Source: Bacillota bacterium
GTDB taxonomy: Bacteria > Bacillota > Clostridia > Peptostreptococcales > Anaerovoracaceae
Direction: 5' to 3'
DNA length: 35,006 nt
NCBI GenBank assembly: GCA_023415235.1
Contig: JAEZLP010000028.1
Coordinates: 1-35,006 of the forward strand
The notes beneath the pieces were generated by a model that saw only the letters and a program-made list of their open reading frames with translations, was not told the DNA's origin and made no database searches. The translations under genes and the position numbers were made by a program. Below, one piece after another: positions 27,040 through 33,509 of the stretch (within the stretch, counting starts at the first letter, position 1; each line of letters starts with the position of its first letter).

Positions 27040-28028
27040 AGAAAATAATAAATCAAGCTGAGAACATCGTCAATGAGATGTGCCAGGGAATCATCAAAGC
27101 CTATCCTGACATTCTGGCTCTCAATGAAAAATATAAAATCATAAAGAGAAAGAACTCAAACAAGAGCAAGGTTGTTTTGATCAGCGGTGGTGGCAGCGGG
27201 CATGAGCCGGCTCATGCGGGTTTTGTGGGTAAAGGGATGCTTGATGCCGCTGTATGCGGAGATGTGTTCTCCTCTCCATCGACCATTCAGGTATATAATG
27301 CGATTGTTGAAACAAGCTCAGAGAAAGGGACATTGCTGATTGTTAAAAACTACTCGGGCGATTGCATGAACTTTGACGCGGCAGCGGAGATGGCCGAAGA
27401 CGACAATATCGTTGTTGAAAAAGTATATGTGAATGACGATGTGGCCGTGGAAGATAGTCTTTATACGAGCGGCAGAAGAGGCGTCGCCGGTACGATATTT
27501 GTGCATAAAATAGCTGGCGCTGCCGCCGAAAGAGGCATGGAGCTTCAGCAAGTTAAAGCAATCGCTCAGAAGGTCATTTTCGGCGTAAGATCTATAGGAT
27601 TTGCACTGTCATCATGTACGGTTCCTGCTAAGGGATCTCCCACATTTACCTTAGGCGTTGACGAAATGGAATTTGGGGTGGGTATTCATGGCGAACCGGG
27701 TATAGTCAGAGAAAAGATACTATCCGCTGACGAAGTGGCCGAGAAAATGATTAATTCCATATTGAATGATATCACATACTCCGAAGGAGAAGAAGTTGCT
27801 TTGCTTGTAAACGGTCTCGGCGGGACGCCTTTACAGGAGTTATATGTGTTAAACAATGCTGTACACAATATCCTAAAAAAGAAGGGCATCATAGTTTATA
27901 GGAATTTTGTGGGCAACTTCATGACATCCATAGAGATGGCAGGAGCATCGATTTCGTTGCTGAGATTAGATAACGAACTCAAAGTACTGTTGAATGATCC
28001 AGCAGAGACGTCGGCGTTTAGGATATAG
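27036..28028 (+). CDS. dhaK: Dihydroxyacetone kinase subunit DhaK
   Basis: A 330-residue substrate-binding subunit that holds dihydroxyacetone covalently through a histidine while DhaL supplies the phosphate. The motif GGGSGHEPAHAGFVG contains His56, NYSGDCMNFD contains Asp109, and GVGIHGEPG contains His218, all at the same numbers as in E. coli DhaK. The length is normal. It overlaps gldA by four bases. DhaK-like proteins also phosphorylate erythrulose in tetritol pathways, so the real substrate depends on context. It is followed by a possible attenuator before dhaL. Confidence 0.95.
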   Translation: MKKIINQAENIVNEMCQGIIKAYPDILALNEKYKIIKRKNSNKSKVVLISGGGSGHEPAHAGFVGKGMLDAAVCGDVFSSPSTIQVYNAIVETSSEKGTLLIVKNYSGDCMNFDAAAEMAEDDNIVVEKVYVNDDVAVEDSLYTSGRRGVAGTIFVHKIAGAAAERGMELQQVKAIAQKVIFGVRSIGFALSSCTVPAKGSPTFTLGVDEMEFGVGIHGEPGIVREKILSADEVAEKMINSILNDITYSEGEEVALLVNGLGGTPLQELYVLNNAVHNILKKKGIIVYRNFVGNFMTSIEMAGASISLLRLDNELKVLLNDPAETSAFRI

Positions 28029-28049
28029 ATTAACCCTAATACTCATTTT

Positions 28050-28132
28050 GAAAGCACTGATAAAGCAGGTGTGGGGAGACGTCATAAAAAATATCATCAA
28101 ACCATCTGATATCAGTGCTTTCTCAGTTTTTT
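28050..28132 (+). terminator. Possible attenuator between dhaK and dhaL
   Basis: GAAAGCACTGATA (28050-28062) pairs perfectly with TATCAGTGCTTTC (28110-28122), followed within a few bases by six T residues, just before the dhaL ribosome site. Inside the 47-base loop, ATATCA can pair instead with TGATAT (28091-28112), which would break the large hairpin. The two exclusive structures could set the dhaK:dhaL ratio. Confidence 0.5.
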
Positions 28133-28144
28133 GGAGGAATTCAA

Positions 28145-28774
28145 ATGCAAACACTATCAGTAAATGATGTAACGAATATGGTCGCCAAAATGACCGAAGT
28201 AATAATTGAAAATGAAGTTCCGTTTTGTGAGTTGGACTCGGCAGCGGGAGACGGGGACTTTGGAATGTCACTCGCAAAAGGATTTAAGGTGATTAAAAGT
28301 GAATGGGATAATCTAAACAAAGATGACTTTAGTATCTTTCTCAAAGAATGCAGCATGATTATCACAGAACACTGTGGGGGTGCATCAGGACCGATCTGGG
28401 GCTCTGCGTTTCGCAGTGCGAGTAAATCAGCAGTAGGAAAAGTGGAATATGGTGTTTCGGAATTAGCTGAACTGTTACAGGGCGCTGTAGACGGCATACA
28501 AAAAAGAGGCGGAGCTAAGCTGGGGGATAAAACATTATTGGATGCTTTAATACCGGCGACAGAATCGCTTAAACAAAGCGCTGAAGCTGGAGAGGCTTTA
28601 ACAGACGCCATGCGTAGAAGTGCTCAAAAAGCCGTTGAAGGAGCTGAAAGCACAAAAGATATAATTGCCATAAAGGGAAGGGCAAGTTACTTAGGGGAGA
28701 GGAGTCTTAAATATCCTGACGCTGGGGCAACAGCAATAGGAATTATTTTTACGGCCATAACTGAAAGTATTTGA
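28145..28774 (+). CDS. dhaL: Dihydroxyacetone kinase subunit DhaL
   Basis: A 209-residue nucleotide-binding subunit that transfers phosphate to DhaK-bound dihydroxyacetone. The Mg-binding aspartates are in LDSAAGDGDFG (Asp31, 36, 38); the usual His after GDGD is Phe39 here. GGASGPIWGSAF, GDKTLLDALIPA and GRASYLGERS are typical. The start ATG 28145 follows GGAGG; an in-frame ATG at 28115 lies inside the preceding hairpin. No DhaM is nearby, so the phosphate donor (phosphorylated DhaM encoded elsewhere, or ATP) is open. A broken second dhaL end lies at 12633. Confidence 0.94.
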   Translation: MQTLSVNDVTNMVAKMTEVIIENEVPFCELDSAAGDGDFGMSLAKGFKVIKSEWDNLNKDDFSIFLKECSMIITEHCGGASGPIWGSAFRSASKSAVGKVEYGVSELAELLQGAVDGIQKRGGAKLGDKTLLDALIPATESLKQSAEAGEALTDAMRRSAQKAVEGAESTKDIIAIKGRASYLGERSLKYPDAGATAIGIIFTAITESI

Positions 28775-28958
28775 CATGTATATCTATTTATATAATTAAA
28801 TGAACAACACTATATAAATATGGATTGAATGATATAACATGGAAAAATTTACCGAATTCATTCTGGGTTACGCTTTATAAAAAGCTCGACAAGGATGAAA
28901 TGAACTATATTTTATTTACTCTGAAAAAGAGTAATAAAAATAAAGGAGGAAGTGAGAA
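28775..28958. other. Spacer between dhaL and the lipoprotein gene
   Basis: 184 bp, AT-rich. It holds a coding-like trace: MEKFTEFILGYAL from ATG 28839, and in another frame KKLDKDEMNYILFTLKKSN, which together look like a small frameshifted gene, though this is weak. AAAGGAGG precedes the lipoprotein. Confidence 0.35.
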
Positions 28959-29519
28959 ATGAAGAAAGTATTAATGACACTTTTCTGTTTGGTGCTAATA
29001 TTAGCCCTTTTAGCTGCATGTGCTCCCAAAGAGGCGTCAACAGAAGAATCGTCCACAGTCACAGAGGAAACTACTGCGATGAACTCAGAGGAGATTACTG
29101 ATGATGTAACATCTGTGGAACCATCAGAAATGCCGAGTGAAGTAACTTCTCAGGAACCAGATGCAAAAGAGTGGACTATCAAGATTGGTGATATAGATTT
29201 AACCAGCTCAACAATAGGCGAATCTACAGAGACTGTTAAGCAGACACTCAAGACAATAAGTGAAGACGGAACGACATCAGAGCATGAGTGCAAAGGTTAT
29301 ATTCTTGCGAACCTTCTGGCAACGGTCGGTGTAACTGAATTTGTAACACTTGGCGTTATTACAATCGATGGAGTCGAATCCAGTCTCGCCATTGAGTCGG
29401 CAATGCTCGATACAACAATGATTGTTATTGAGCAAGACGGTGAAATGCTCGATACCCCGGTGCTTGCCATAGATGGAGCCACCTGGGTCGGGAATGTCGC
29501 AGAATTGAAGGTCGGATAA
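28959..29519 (+). CDS. Surface lipoprotein with a possible molybdopterin-binding-like fold
   Basis: A 186-residue lipoprotein. The signal peptide ends in the lipobox LLAAC with Cys21, followed by a Thr/Ser/Glu-rich linker (about 25-70) and one small domain (about 72-186). That domain reads WTIKIGDIDLT, CKGYILANLLATVGV, VTLGVITIDGVESSL and ends WVGNVAELKV. This resembles the fold of small extracellular proteins related to the sulfite-oxidase molybdopterin-binding domain, but no molybdenum-ligand Cys is obvious, so cofactor binding is doubtful. ATG 28959 follows AAAGGAGGA. Its position inside the polyol operon suggests a role in handling or binding the substrate outside the cell, which is inference. 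Confidence 0.75.
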   Translation: MKKVLMTLFCLVLILALLAACAPKEASTEESSTVTEETTAMNSEEITDDVTSVEPSEMPSEVTSQEPDAKEWTIKIGDIDLTSSTIGESTETVKQTLKTISEDGTTSEHECKGYILANLLATVGVTEFVTLGVITIDGVESSLAIESAMLDTTMIVIEQDGEMLDTPVLAIDGATWVGNVAELKVG

Positions 29520-29531
29520 CAAGATGCAATG

Positions 29532-29562
29532 CTAAAAGAGGGCGCTTTGCGCTCTCTTTTAG
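29532..29562 (+). terminator. Hairpin after the lipoprotein gene
   Basis: CTAAAAGAGGGCGC pairs with GCGCTCTCTTTTAG (one G-T pair) around a three-base loop. The T run is inside the right arm. It begins 12 bases after the stop and would at least reduce read-through into the rpiB-like gene. Confidence 0.7.
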
Positions 29563-29617
29563 TAGCAGCAGACCTAACAAAGCAGAGCTCGGGCAAACTG
29601 TCCGAAAAGAGGATAAA

Positions 29618-30073
29618 ATGAAGATAGCGATTGGGAACGATAAATTTGGATTTCGGTATAAACATAGTATGGTTAATGAATTGCTAAATATGGGACATAA
29701 CATCATTGATGTTGGCATTCATGATGAGACTATTAATGTCGACCAATTTGATATAGTCCTTAGAGTTGCAAAAGGTTTATTATCACAAGAGTATGAGAGG
29801 GTAATTTTATTAAGCGAGACTGGAATTGGCATGGCGCTCGCTGCAAACAAAATCAAAGGTTTGTATGCCGCTGCATGCAATGACATCCAAATGATACATG
29901 AATCTATAGTGATTAACAATTGCAATGTATTATGTCTTGGATCAAAACATATTGATAGTATATTTTCTGATAAGTTAGTGGAATATTGGTTGGCATTGAA
30001 ATATGATCCAGATGGAGAATATGCAGCAAACGGACCAAACATAAAGAAATTAGAGGAAAGATGGTTCAGCTAA
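29618..30073 (+). CDS. RpiB/LacAB-family sugar-phosphate isomerase homologue, catalytic residues changed
   Basis: A 151-residue member of the RpiB/LacAB family by overall pattern: MKIAIGND..GF start, NMGHNIIDVG, TGIGMALAANKIKGLYAA and NVLCLGSKHI. The residues normally used differ: the Cys of the ICGTG segment is Ser (LLSETG), the His after GxD is Lys (GNDKFGF), and the later active-site His of RQHND-type segments is not conserved (SIVINN). Only the early Asp remains. It may therefore act on another substrate (such as an erythrulose phosphate, for which RpiB-family isomerases are known beside DhaK-type kinases) or be a non-enzymatic protein. ATG 29618 follows AGAGGA. It is the last gene of the polyol cluster. 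Confidence 0.82.
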   Translation: MKIAIGNDKFGFRYKHSMVNELLNMGHNIIDVGIHDETINVDQFDIVLRVAKGLLSQEYERVILLSETGIGMALAANKIKGLYAAACNDIQMIHESIVINNCNVLCLGSKHIDSIFSDKLVEYWLALKYDPDGEYAANGPNIKKLEERWFS

Positions 30074-30437
30074 TTAAATTTCATGCGGTTGATTTTATCT
30101 CTTTCCCATAGTCATAAGCCATGGCGCATTTAACAATAAGGAGATGCAGACATGCTAACTGTGTCGAGTTATTATGTCGCAGCTATGACATGCTAGCAAT
30201 TGATCAACCGAAGCATGGAAATCTGATCTCGTCGGAACGACGGGAGCAGAATCCCCAAGTAATTCTAAAAGTATACAAGGGCGTGTTTCGAGATTCCTCT
30301 AGTCTTTAGGGAGATGCCCTTGCGCAGTTTGCTAGTGCTTTCTCCTGATTCGTTTTCTTATGAGATGCTAAATAAGACCTTGGATCTGCTAAATAGCAAA
30401 AGGTAAACAGTATTATAATGCAAACTTATTTTTTAAT
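30074..30437. other. Gene-poor stretch after the polyol cluster
   Basis: About 360 bp. A good GGAG at 30140 is followed by a frame of only 14 codons (ATG 30152). I see no recognisable gene, RNA or clear terminator. Confidence 0.4.
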
Positions 30438-30925
30438 CTATTGTACAGGGTTAATCAAAATTAGAACACATCCGAATAAAGGAACTGTAACGATGGCGCG
30501 ATATGCATCCTCAATGATGAATTCGCGCGTTGAAATGGAAGGAACAGAGACATCTTTTAAATAATTAATTTCATCTTGAGTCATATTCTCTGGCATGCCC
30601 ATCTCGACCCAAATATCAAAGGCGGAGCCATGTTCGCGATCTAGAGAATAGAGTCTTTGCTTATATTTGCTTTCTCGGATACCTGATATATGAATGTTGA
30701 ATTCGATCGTTGGTTTTTCTAAAAATATTTGATATCGATTGCTTTCGGTCTCTCTGGAGAAATCCCCGCTCATACCCAGAGAATCAAAGTAGGTATAGTT
30801 ATAACACAATATTTGATAAGCATCGTCAGATTTAGTGATAATATATCCGTCGCCTTGCTTAATAATATCAGAACCTAATTTGTTTAACAAATAATACGCA
30901 TACATACTAGGCTTTGCGGGATTGG
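30438..30925 (-). pseudogene. GH39 glycosidase C-terminal fragment
   Basis: About 160 codons that match the end of a GH39 beta-xylosidase-type glycosidase: AKPSMYAYYLLNKLG, GYIITKSDDAYQILCYNY, then YSLDREHGSAFDIWVEMG and YLKDVSVPSI. This is the beta-sandwich tail; the catalytic barrel is absent. An open frame continues to 31064 but its first 45 codons are the antisense of a sortase fragment and are not part of this gene. Such tails also occur in AraC-GH39 regulator-like proteins. It is a 5'-truncated remnant cut at about base 30925. Confidence 0.8.
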
Positions 30926-30926
30926 A

Positions 30927-31213
30927 CAATACAGAGATGAGGACACACAGTAGAAATACGCGATCATCGCGGTGTTTGAAAGCCAGATTCACAGAAAGAG
31001 CGACATTGTGTTCAAACATTACAATTTCCTGAACGACGATAGCCAAACGGATTTTGACGAGCACATGGCCAACAAAAGGCGCTTGCCCTGTATGACACTA
31101 GAGTGACTGCCTCCTAAGGTGACAAGCTTTTAACGCTTGCCACTTGCGCCTATCACACGGAGAACGGTCAGTTTGTGGTGGTAGCCAAATACAACAACGG
31201 GGAGATTAAATGA
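30927..31213 (+). pseudogene. Class B sortase fragment
   Basis: Remnant of a class B sortase. It reads KYAIIAVFESQI, VFKHYNFLNDDSQTDFDEHM, then in a shifted frame ALALYDTRVTAS, an in-frame TAA at 31115, then GDKLLTLATCAYHTENGQF with the catalytic Cys motif TLATC. The catalytic His and the N-terminal half are missing and there are at least one frameshift and two stops. Class B sortase genes are common in transfer regions of Tn1549-type ICEs, so this is probably the surviving edge of the ICE core at the right side of the cargo. It directly abuts the GH39 fragment on the opposite strand. Confidence 0.85.
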
Positions 31214-31264
31214 TGATAATGACGAAATGAGAATCATCCGCAAAAAAGCCAAGGAATACTGTAT

Positions 31265-31353
31265 ATAAGACAAGGGCAAACCTGCTGAAAGGCGGGGGCG
31301 CAAAGCCATAGGGTCTAAGGCGCTTTAGGGCGCTATGATAGCCTGGTTGCCAG
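31265..31353 (+). promoter_or_regulatory. c-di-GMP-I (GEMM) riboswitch aptamer
   Basis: The sequence follows the GEMM class I consensus in order: AAGGGCAAACC, a short stem with a GAAA loop, GGCGCAAAGCC, AGGGTCTAAGG, a variable hairpin (CGCTTTAGGGCG), then CTATGATAGCC and GGTTGCC closing the outer stem. The GNRA loop and its receptor region are both present. This aptamer binds cyclic di-GMP, with rare variants binding cyclic GMP-AMP. It is followed directly by a terminator, forming a usual expression platform. Confidence 0.88.
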
Positions 31354-31357
31354 ATCC

Positions 31358-31402
31358 ACAGGGCCTGCCCTCTCTCTTATGAGGACGGGCCCTGTTTCTT
31401 TT
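31358..31402 (+). terminator. Riboswitch expression-platform terminator
   Basis: ACAGGGCC (31358-31365) pairs with GGCCCTGT (31388-31395), followed by TTCTTTT. It starts five bases after the aptamer, so ligand binding can control read-through. Confidence 0.85.
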
Positions 31403-31773
31403 ACGAATTTTGACGGATTTTGACGAACAAGTTGGATATCAGGATACCGGCTTTTGCGTTGTGCAGCGAAAGAGGTATCTCGATGAGCATACTGTGTCTA
31501 TCTCTTATGCCGGGGTTGAAATAAAGACAGCCCCTACATATGCCGACTCCTTCACATACAATTTTATAATCAAATTCATACCTGTACGATAGATGATTGC
31601 ATCGGAATATTTTGCCATGAGCATCCCAACATCAGGAATTTTTGTGTGCATGCCCGGTTGAGCCATTTTCAGCCGGGCTTTTTTGTATCCTTTTTTGCGG
31701 TGGGAATCCTACGCTGCCGCAGTCCTCCGCTCCGATCTGAACTTTCAAAAAATTTCAGATTGGAGAAAGGACG
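31403..31773. other. Region downstream of the riboswitch, no confident gene
   Basis: About 370 bp. An open frame 31410-31592 (60 codons, containing QVGYQDTGFCVV and SISYAGVEIKTAP) has no ribosome site and may be a fragment of the original riboswitch-controlled gene, perhaps a surface protein. A terminator follows at 31653. The next gene has its own GGAGAAAGG ribosome site. Confidence 0.4.
31653..31686 (+). terminator. Intrinsic terminator upstream of the sigma-like gene
   Basis: GCCCGGTTGA pairs with TCAGCCGGGC (one G-T pair), followed by six T residues. It is a textbook terminator for whatever is transcribed from the riboswitch side. Confidence 0.85.
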
Positions 31774-32238
31774 ATGTTTGATAACACAAATCCATATACC
31801 CTGCGAACAGATGTGGTCGAAGGAATTACGCGCTATTATGTTTCCTTTCAGGATGGACAGGCCATCATGCGGAAAACAGAGGTATCACGCCCGGTGTATC
31901 TGGAGTTCTTACGATTTGTCACGCATGAACGGAATTTGCGCCGATGGGACGAACGACATACCGAACAATCCGAGTTCACGGACGAGACGCTGTATCATCG
32001 GGCCTCGCACCCGCCAAAGAGCGTAGAGGAAACGGTGTTTGACATTCAACAGAGTGACAGCTTGTTTAAGGCCATCGCAGAGTTGCCGGAAGTTCAACGG
32101 CGGCGGTTCATCCTATATCATGAGTTTGGCCTGACATACCAGCAGATCGCGGAAATGGAAGGTTGTACGAAAATGCCTGTCAAGCGGTCGATTGATAGGG
32201 CAGCGGAAAAGATTCGGGAGTTGATAAAAAACTTCTGA
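31774..32238 (+). CDS. Sigma-70 region 4-like ICE regulator
   Basis: A 154-residue protein. Its C-terminal 65 residues form a sigma-70 region 4 helix-turn-helix (LPEVQRRRFILYHEFGLTYQQIAEMEGC then VKRSIDRAAEKIRELI). The N-terminal part resembles the small sigma-like proteins near the right end of Tn1549-type ICEs. Probably a DNA-binding regulator of element excision or transfer genes. ATG 31774 follows GGAGAAAGGACG. It is complete and followed by two hairpins. Confidence 0.85.
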   Translation: MFDNTNPYTLRTDVVEGITRYYVSFQDGQAIMRKTEVSRPVYLEFLRFVTHERNLRRWDERHTEQSEFTDETLYHRASHPPKSVEETVFDIQQSDSLFKAIAELPEVQRRRFILYHEFGLTYQQIAEMEGCTKMPVKRSIDRAAEKIRELIKNF

Positions 32239-32252
32239 ATAATAGGGGCTAC

Positions 32253-32303
32253 TTTTCGCCCCTGACTGTGGAAACAGGTGAGAGGGCAAAACTTCTCACC
32301 TGT
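32253..32303 (+). terminator. Double hairpin after the sigma-like gene
   Basis: AGGGGC/GCCCCT (about 32253-32272) is followed by ACAGGTGAGA (32274-32283) pairing perfectly with TCTCACCTGT (32294-32303), then TCTCTGT. Together they make a likely terminator. Confidence 0.65.
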
Positions 32304-32850
32304 TCTCTGTCTAAGCGATGTTGAATGGGCGCTCTTTGACAACCGAATACCCATTTCATCAGGTACGTTCCCATTGCCGCCGTGATGAACGGCAGCCACA
32401 TTAGCGGTGCGCCATGACCTGCAGAACCGGAAGCAAACAGATTTCACTTTATTTATTTCTGTCTGTGCTTGCCCTTGTTCCAAAGCGAGCGGAAATCCTC
32501 CGGCTATCAATACCGGCTTGCCCCCGGTACGGCCATAACCAGGCAATGGGGTTAATGATACTCCCGTCCAGTCACAGCCCCGCATATGCGGGATCACGCA
32601 ATGAGGGCGGCTTTGTGAGAACCACAGTTGGGGTGAGACTCCCGTGGAGCTGGTACGCAGCCAGCCGCCTGATGATTTCCCATGATGCTTCGGGGTGTCG
32701 AGGACAAATTGGAGCGTTTGAGTATACAAGCCAGGCCCAGGGCGGATTTTACTGGGTTTATATTTCTTATGCCGCTTAAATCTTAAAAGCCCTGCGGCCT
32801 GCCTTTACATATCCGGAAAGGATGTGAATATTCACAGGGAGGCCGAACCA
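32304..32850. other. GC-rich hairpin-rich stretch without a credible gene
   Basis: About 550 bp between the sigma-like gene and the MazF-like gene. Long frames exist on both strands (for example minus 32118-32729) but have no ribosome site, odd composition and overlap the sigma-like gene, so I treat them as chance. Several stems are visible: GCCG/CGGC near 32380, ACCGG/CCGGT near 32507-32526, CCCGCATATGCGGG near 32578-32592, and CTGG/CCAG near 32650-32666. It could be a structured RNA or a DNA site used by the element. Confidence 0.45.
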
Positions 32851-33219
32851 ATGACAAGACCCATTTTGCGCGGCAATATTTACCGCGCCGATTTAAGTCC
32901 CGTTGTCGGCAGCGAGCAGGGCGGCGTTCGCCCGGTTCTCGTGATTCAAAACGACATCGGCAACAGGCACAGTCCCACCGTGATCGTTGCGGCAATCACC
33001 AGCAGGGACAAACCTTGTTTACCGACACACATACTCCTTGCGGGCTTACAGACCCTTGGGTGTAATTCCATCGCGCTATTGGAGCAAATCAGGACGATAG
33101 ATAAGACCCGGCTCACTGAATACATGGGCAGTGTTGGTGCTGAAACGATGGAGGCGGTTGACGTGGCGCTGACCGTGAGCGTGGGATTAAGAAGAGTGAC
33201 GTTTCCAAAGAGCAAGTAA
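32851..33219 (+). CDS. MazF/PemK-family protein (possible endoribonuclease toxin)
   Basis: A 122-residue MazF/PemK-fold protein. It shows GNIYRADLSPVVGSEQGGVRPVLVIQND, then VIVAAITSR, LLEQIRTIDKTRL, the usual order of the family whose members cut RNA. The start ATG 32851 follows AGGGAGG at 32836-32842; a GTG at 32824 is in frame but less well placed. There is no recognisable MazE-type antitoxin directly upstream. A similar solitary MazF gene next to the recombinase is, to my knowledge, frequent in this ICE group, perhaps helping element maintenance. Confidence 0.88.
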   Translation: MTRPILRGNIYRADLSPVVGSEQGGVRPVLVIQNDIGNRHSPTVIVAAITSRDKPCLPTHILLAGLQTLGCNSIALLEQIRTIDKTRLTEYMGSVGAETMEAVDVALTVSVGLRRVTFPKSK

Positions 33220-33320
33220 CAAAACCTTGCTTTTAATGGTGAGGTGACAAACTGTATTAACTTAAGATTTGCACCTTTGCTTGTAATACGAAGCTTTTTT
33301 TATAATTGAGGAGGCTTAAT

Positions 33321-33509
33321 ATGAGTACCGAAAGTAGGCTAAACATAAAGGTCATTACAAATGTACCATCCTCAAAGGCATTGTATGATTTTCGGGAAAA
33401 ATTAGTTGAAATTCTGCAAAACAAATTAAGCCTTAATAATGAATGTTCAGAGGCGAAGCGAGGTGACACAAAACATGCCTTTGATAAGTTCAGAATGCCA
33501 GAAGTATGA
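33321..33509 (+). CDS. Small protein overlapping the recombinase start
   Basis: A 62-residue basic protein of unknown function. The start ATG 33321 follows TTGAGGAGG; it contains LNIKVITNVPSSKALYDFREKLVEIL. It overlaps the first 35 bases of the recombinase gene in another frame, so the two are probably translationally coupled. It could assist the recombinase or control its translation, but nothing in the sequence proves this. Confidence 0.6.
   Translation: MSTESRLNIKVITNVPSSKALYDFREKLVEILQNKLSLNNECSEAKRGDTKHAFDKFRMPEV

Noticed and set aside
30926..31064. N-terminal extension of the GH39-like frame on the minus strand
   Set aside because: These codons are the antisense of the sortase fragment, so the open frame is accidental there.
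31410..31592. 60-codon frame after the riboswitch as the regulated gene
   Set aside because: No ribosome site and no family match; kept only as a possible fragment.
32118..32729. Long minus-strand open frame (203 codons)
   Set aside because: No ribosome site, overlaps the sigma-like gene, odd Trp/Ser/Pro-rich composition; more likely chance openness of a structured non-coding region.
32414..32779. Plus-strand frame of 121 codons
   Set aside because: No ribosome site or family resemblance, and it covers the same hairpin-rich region.
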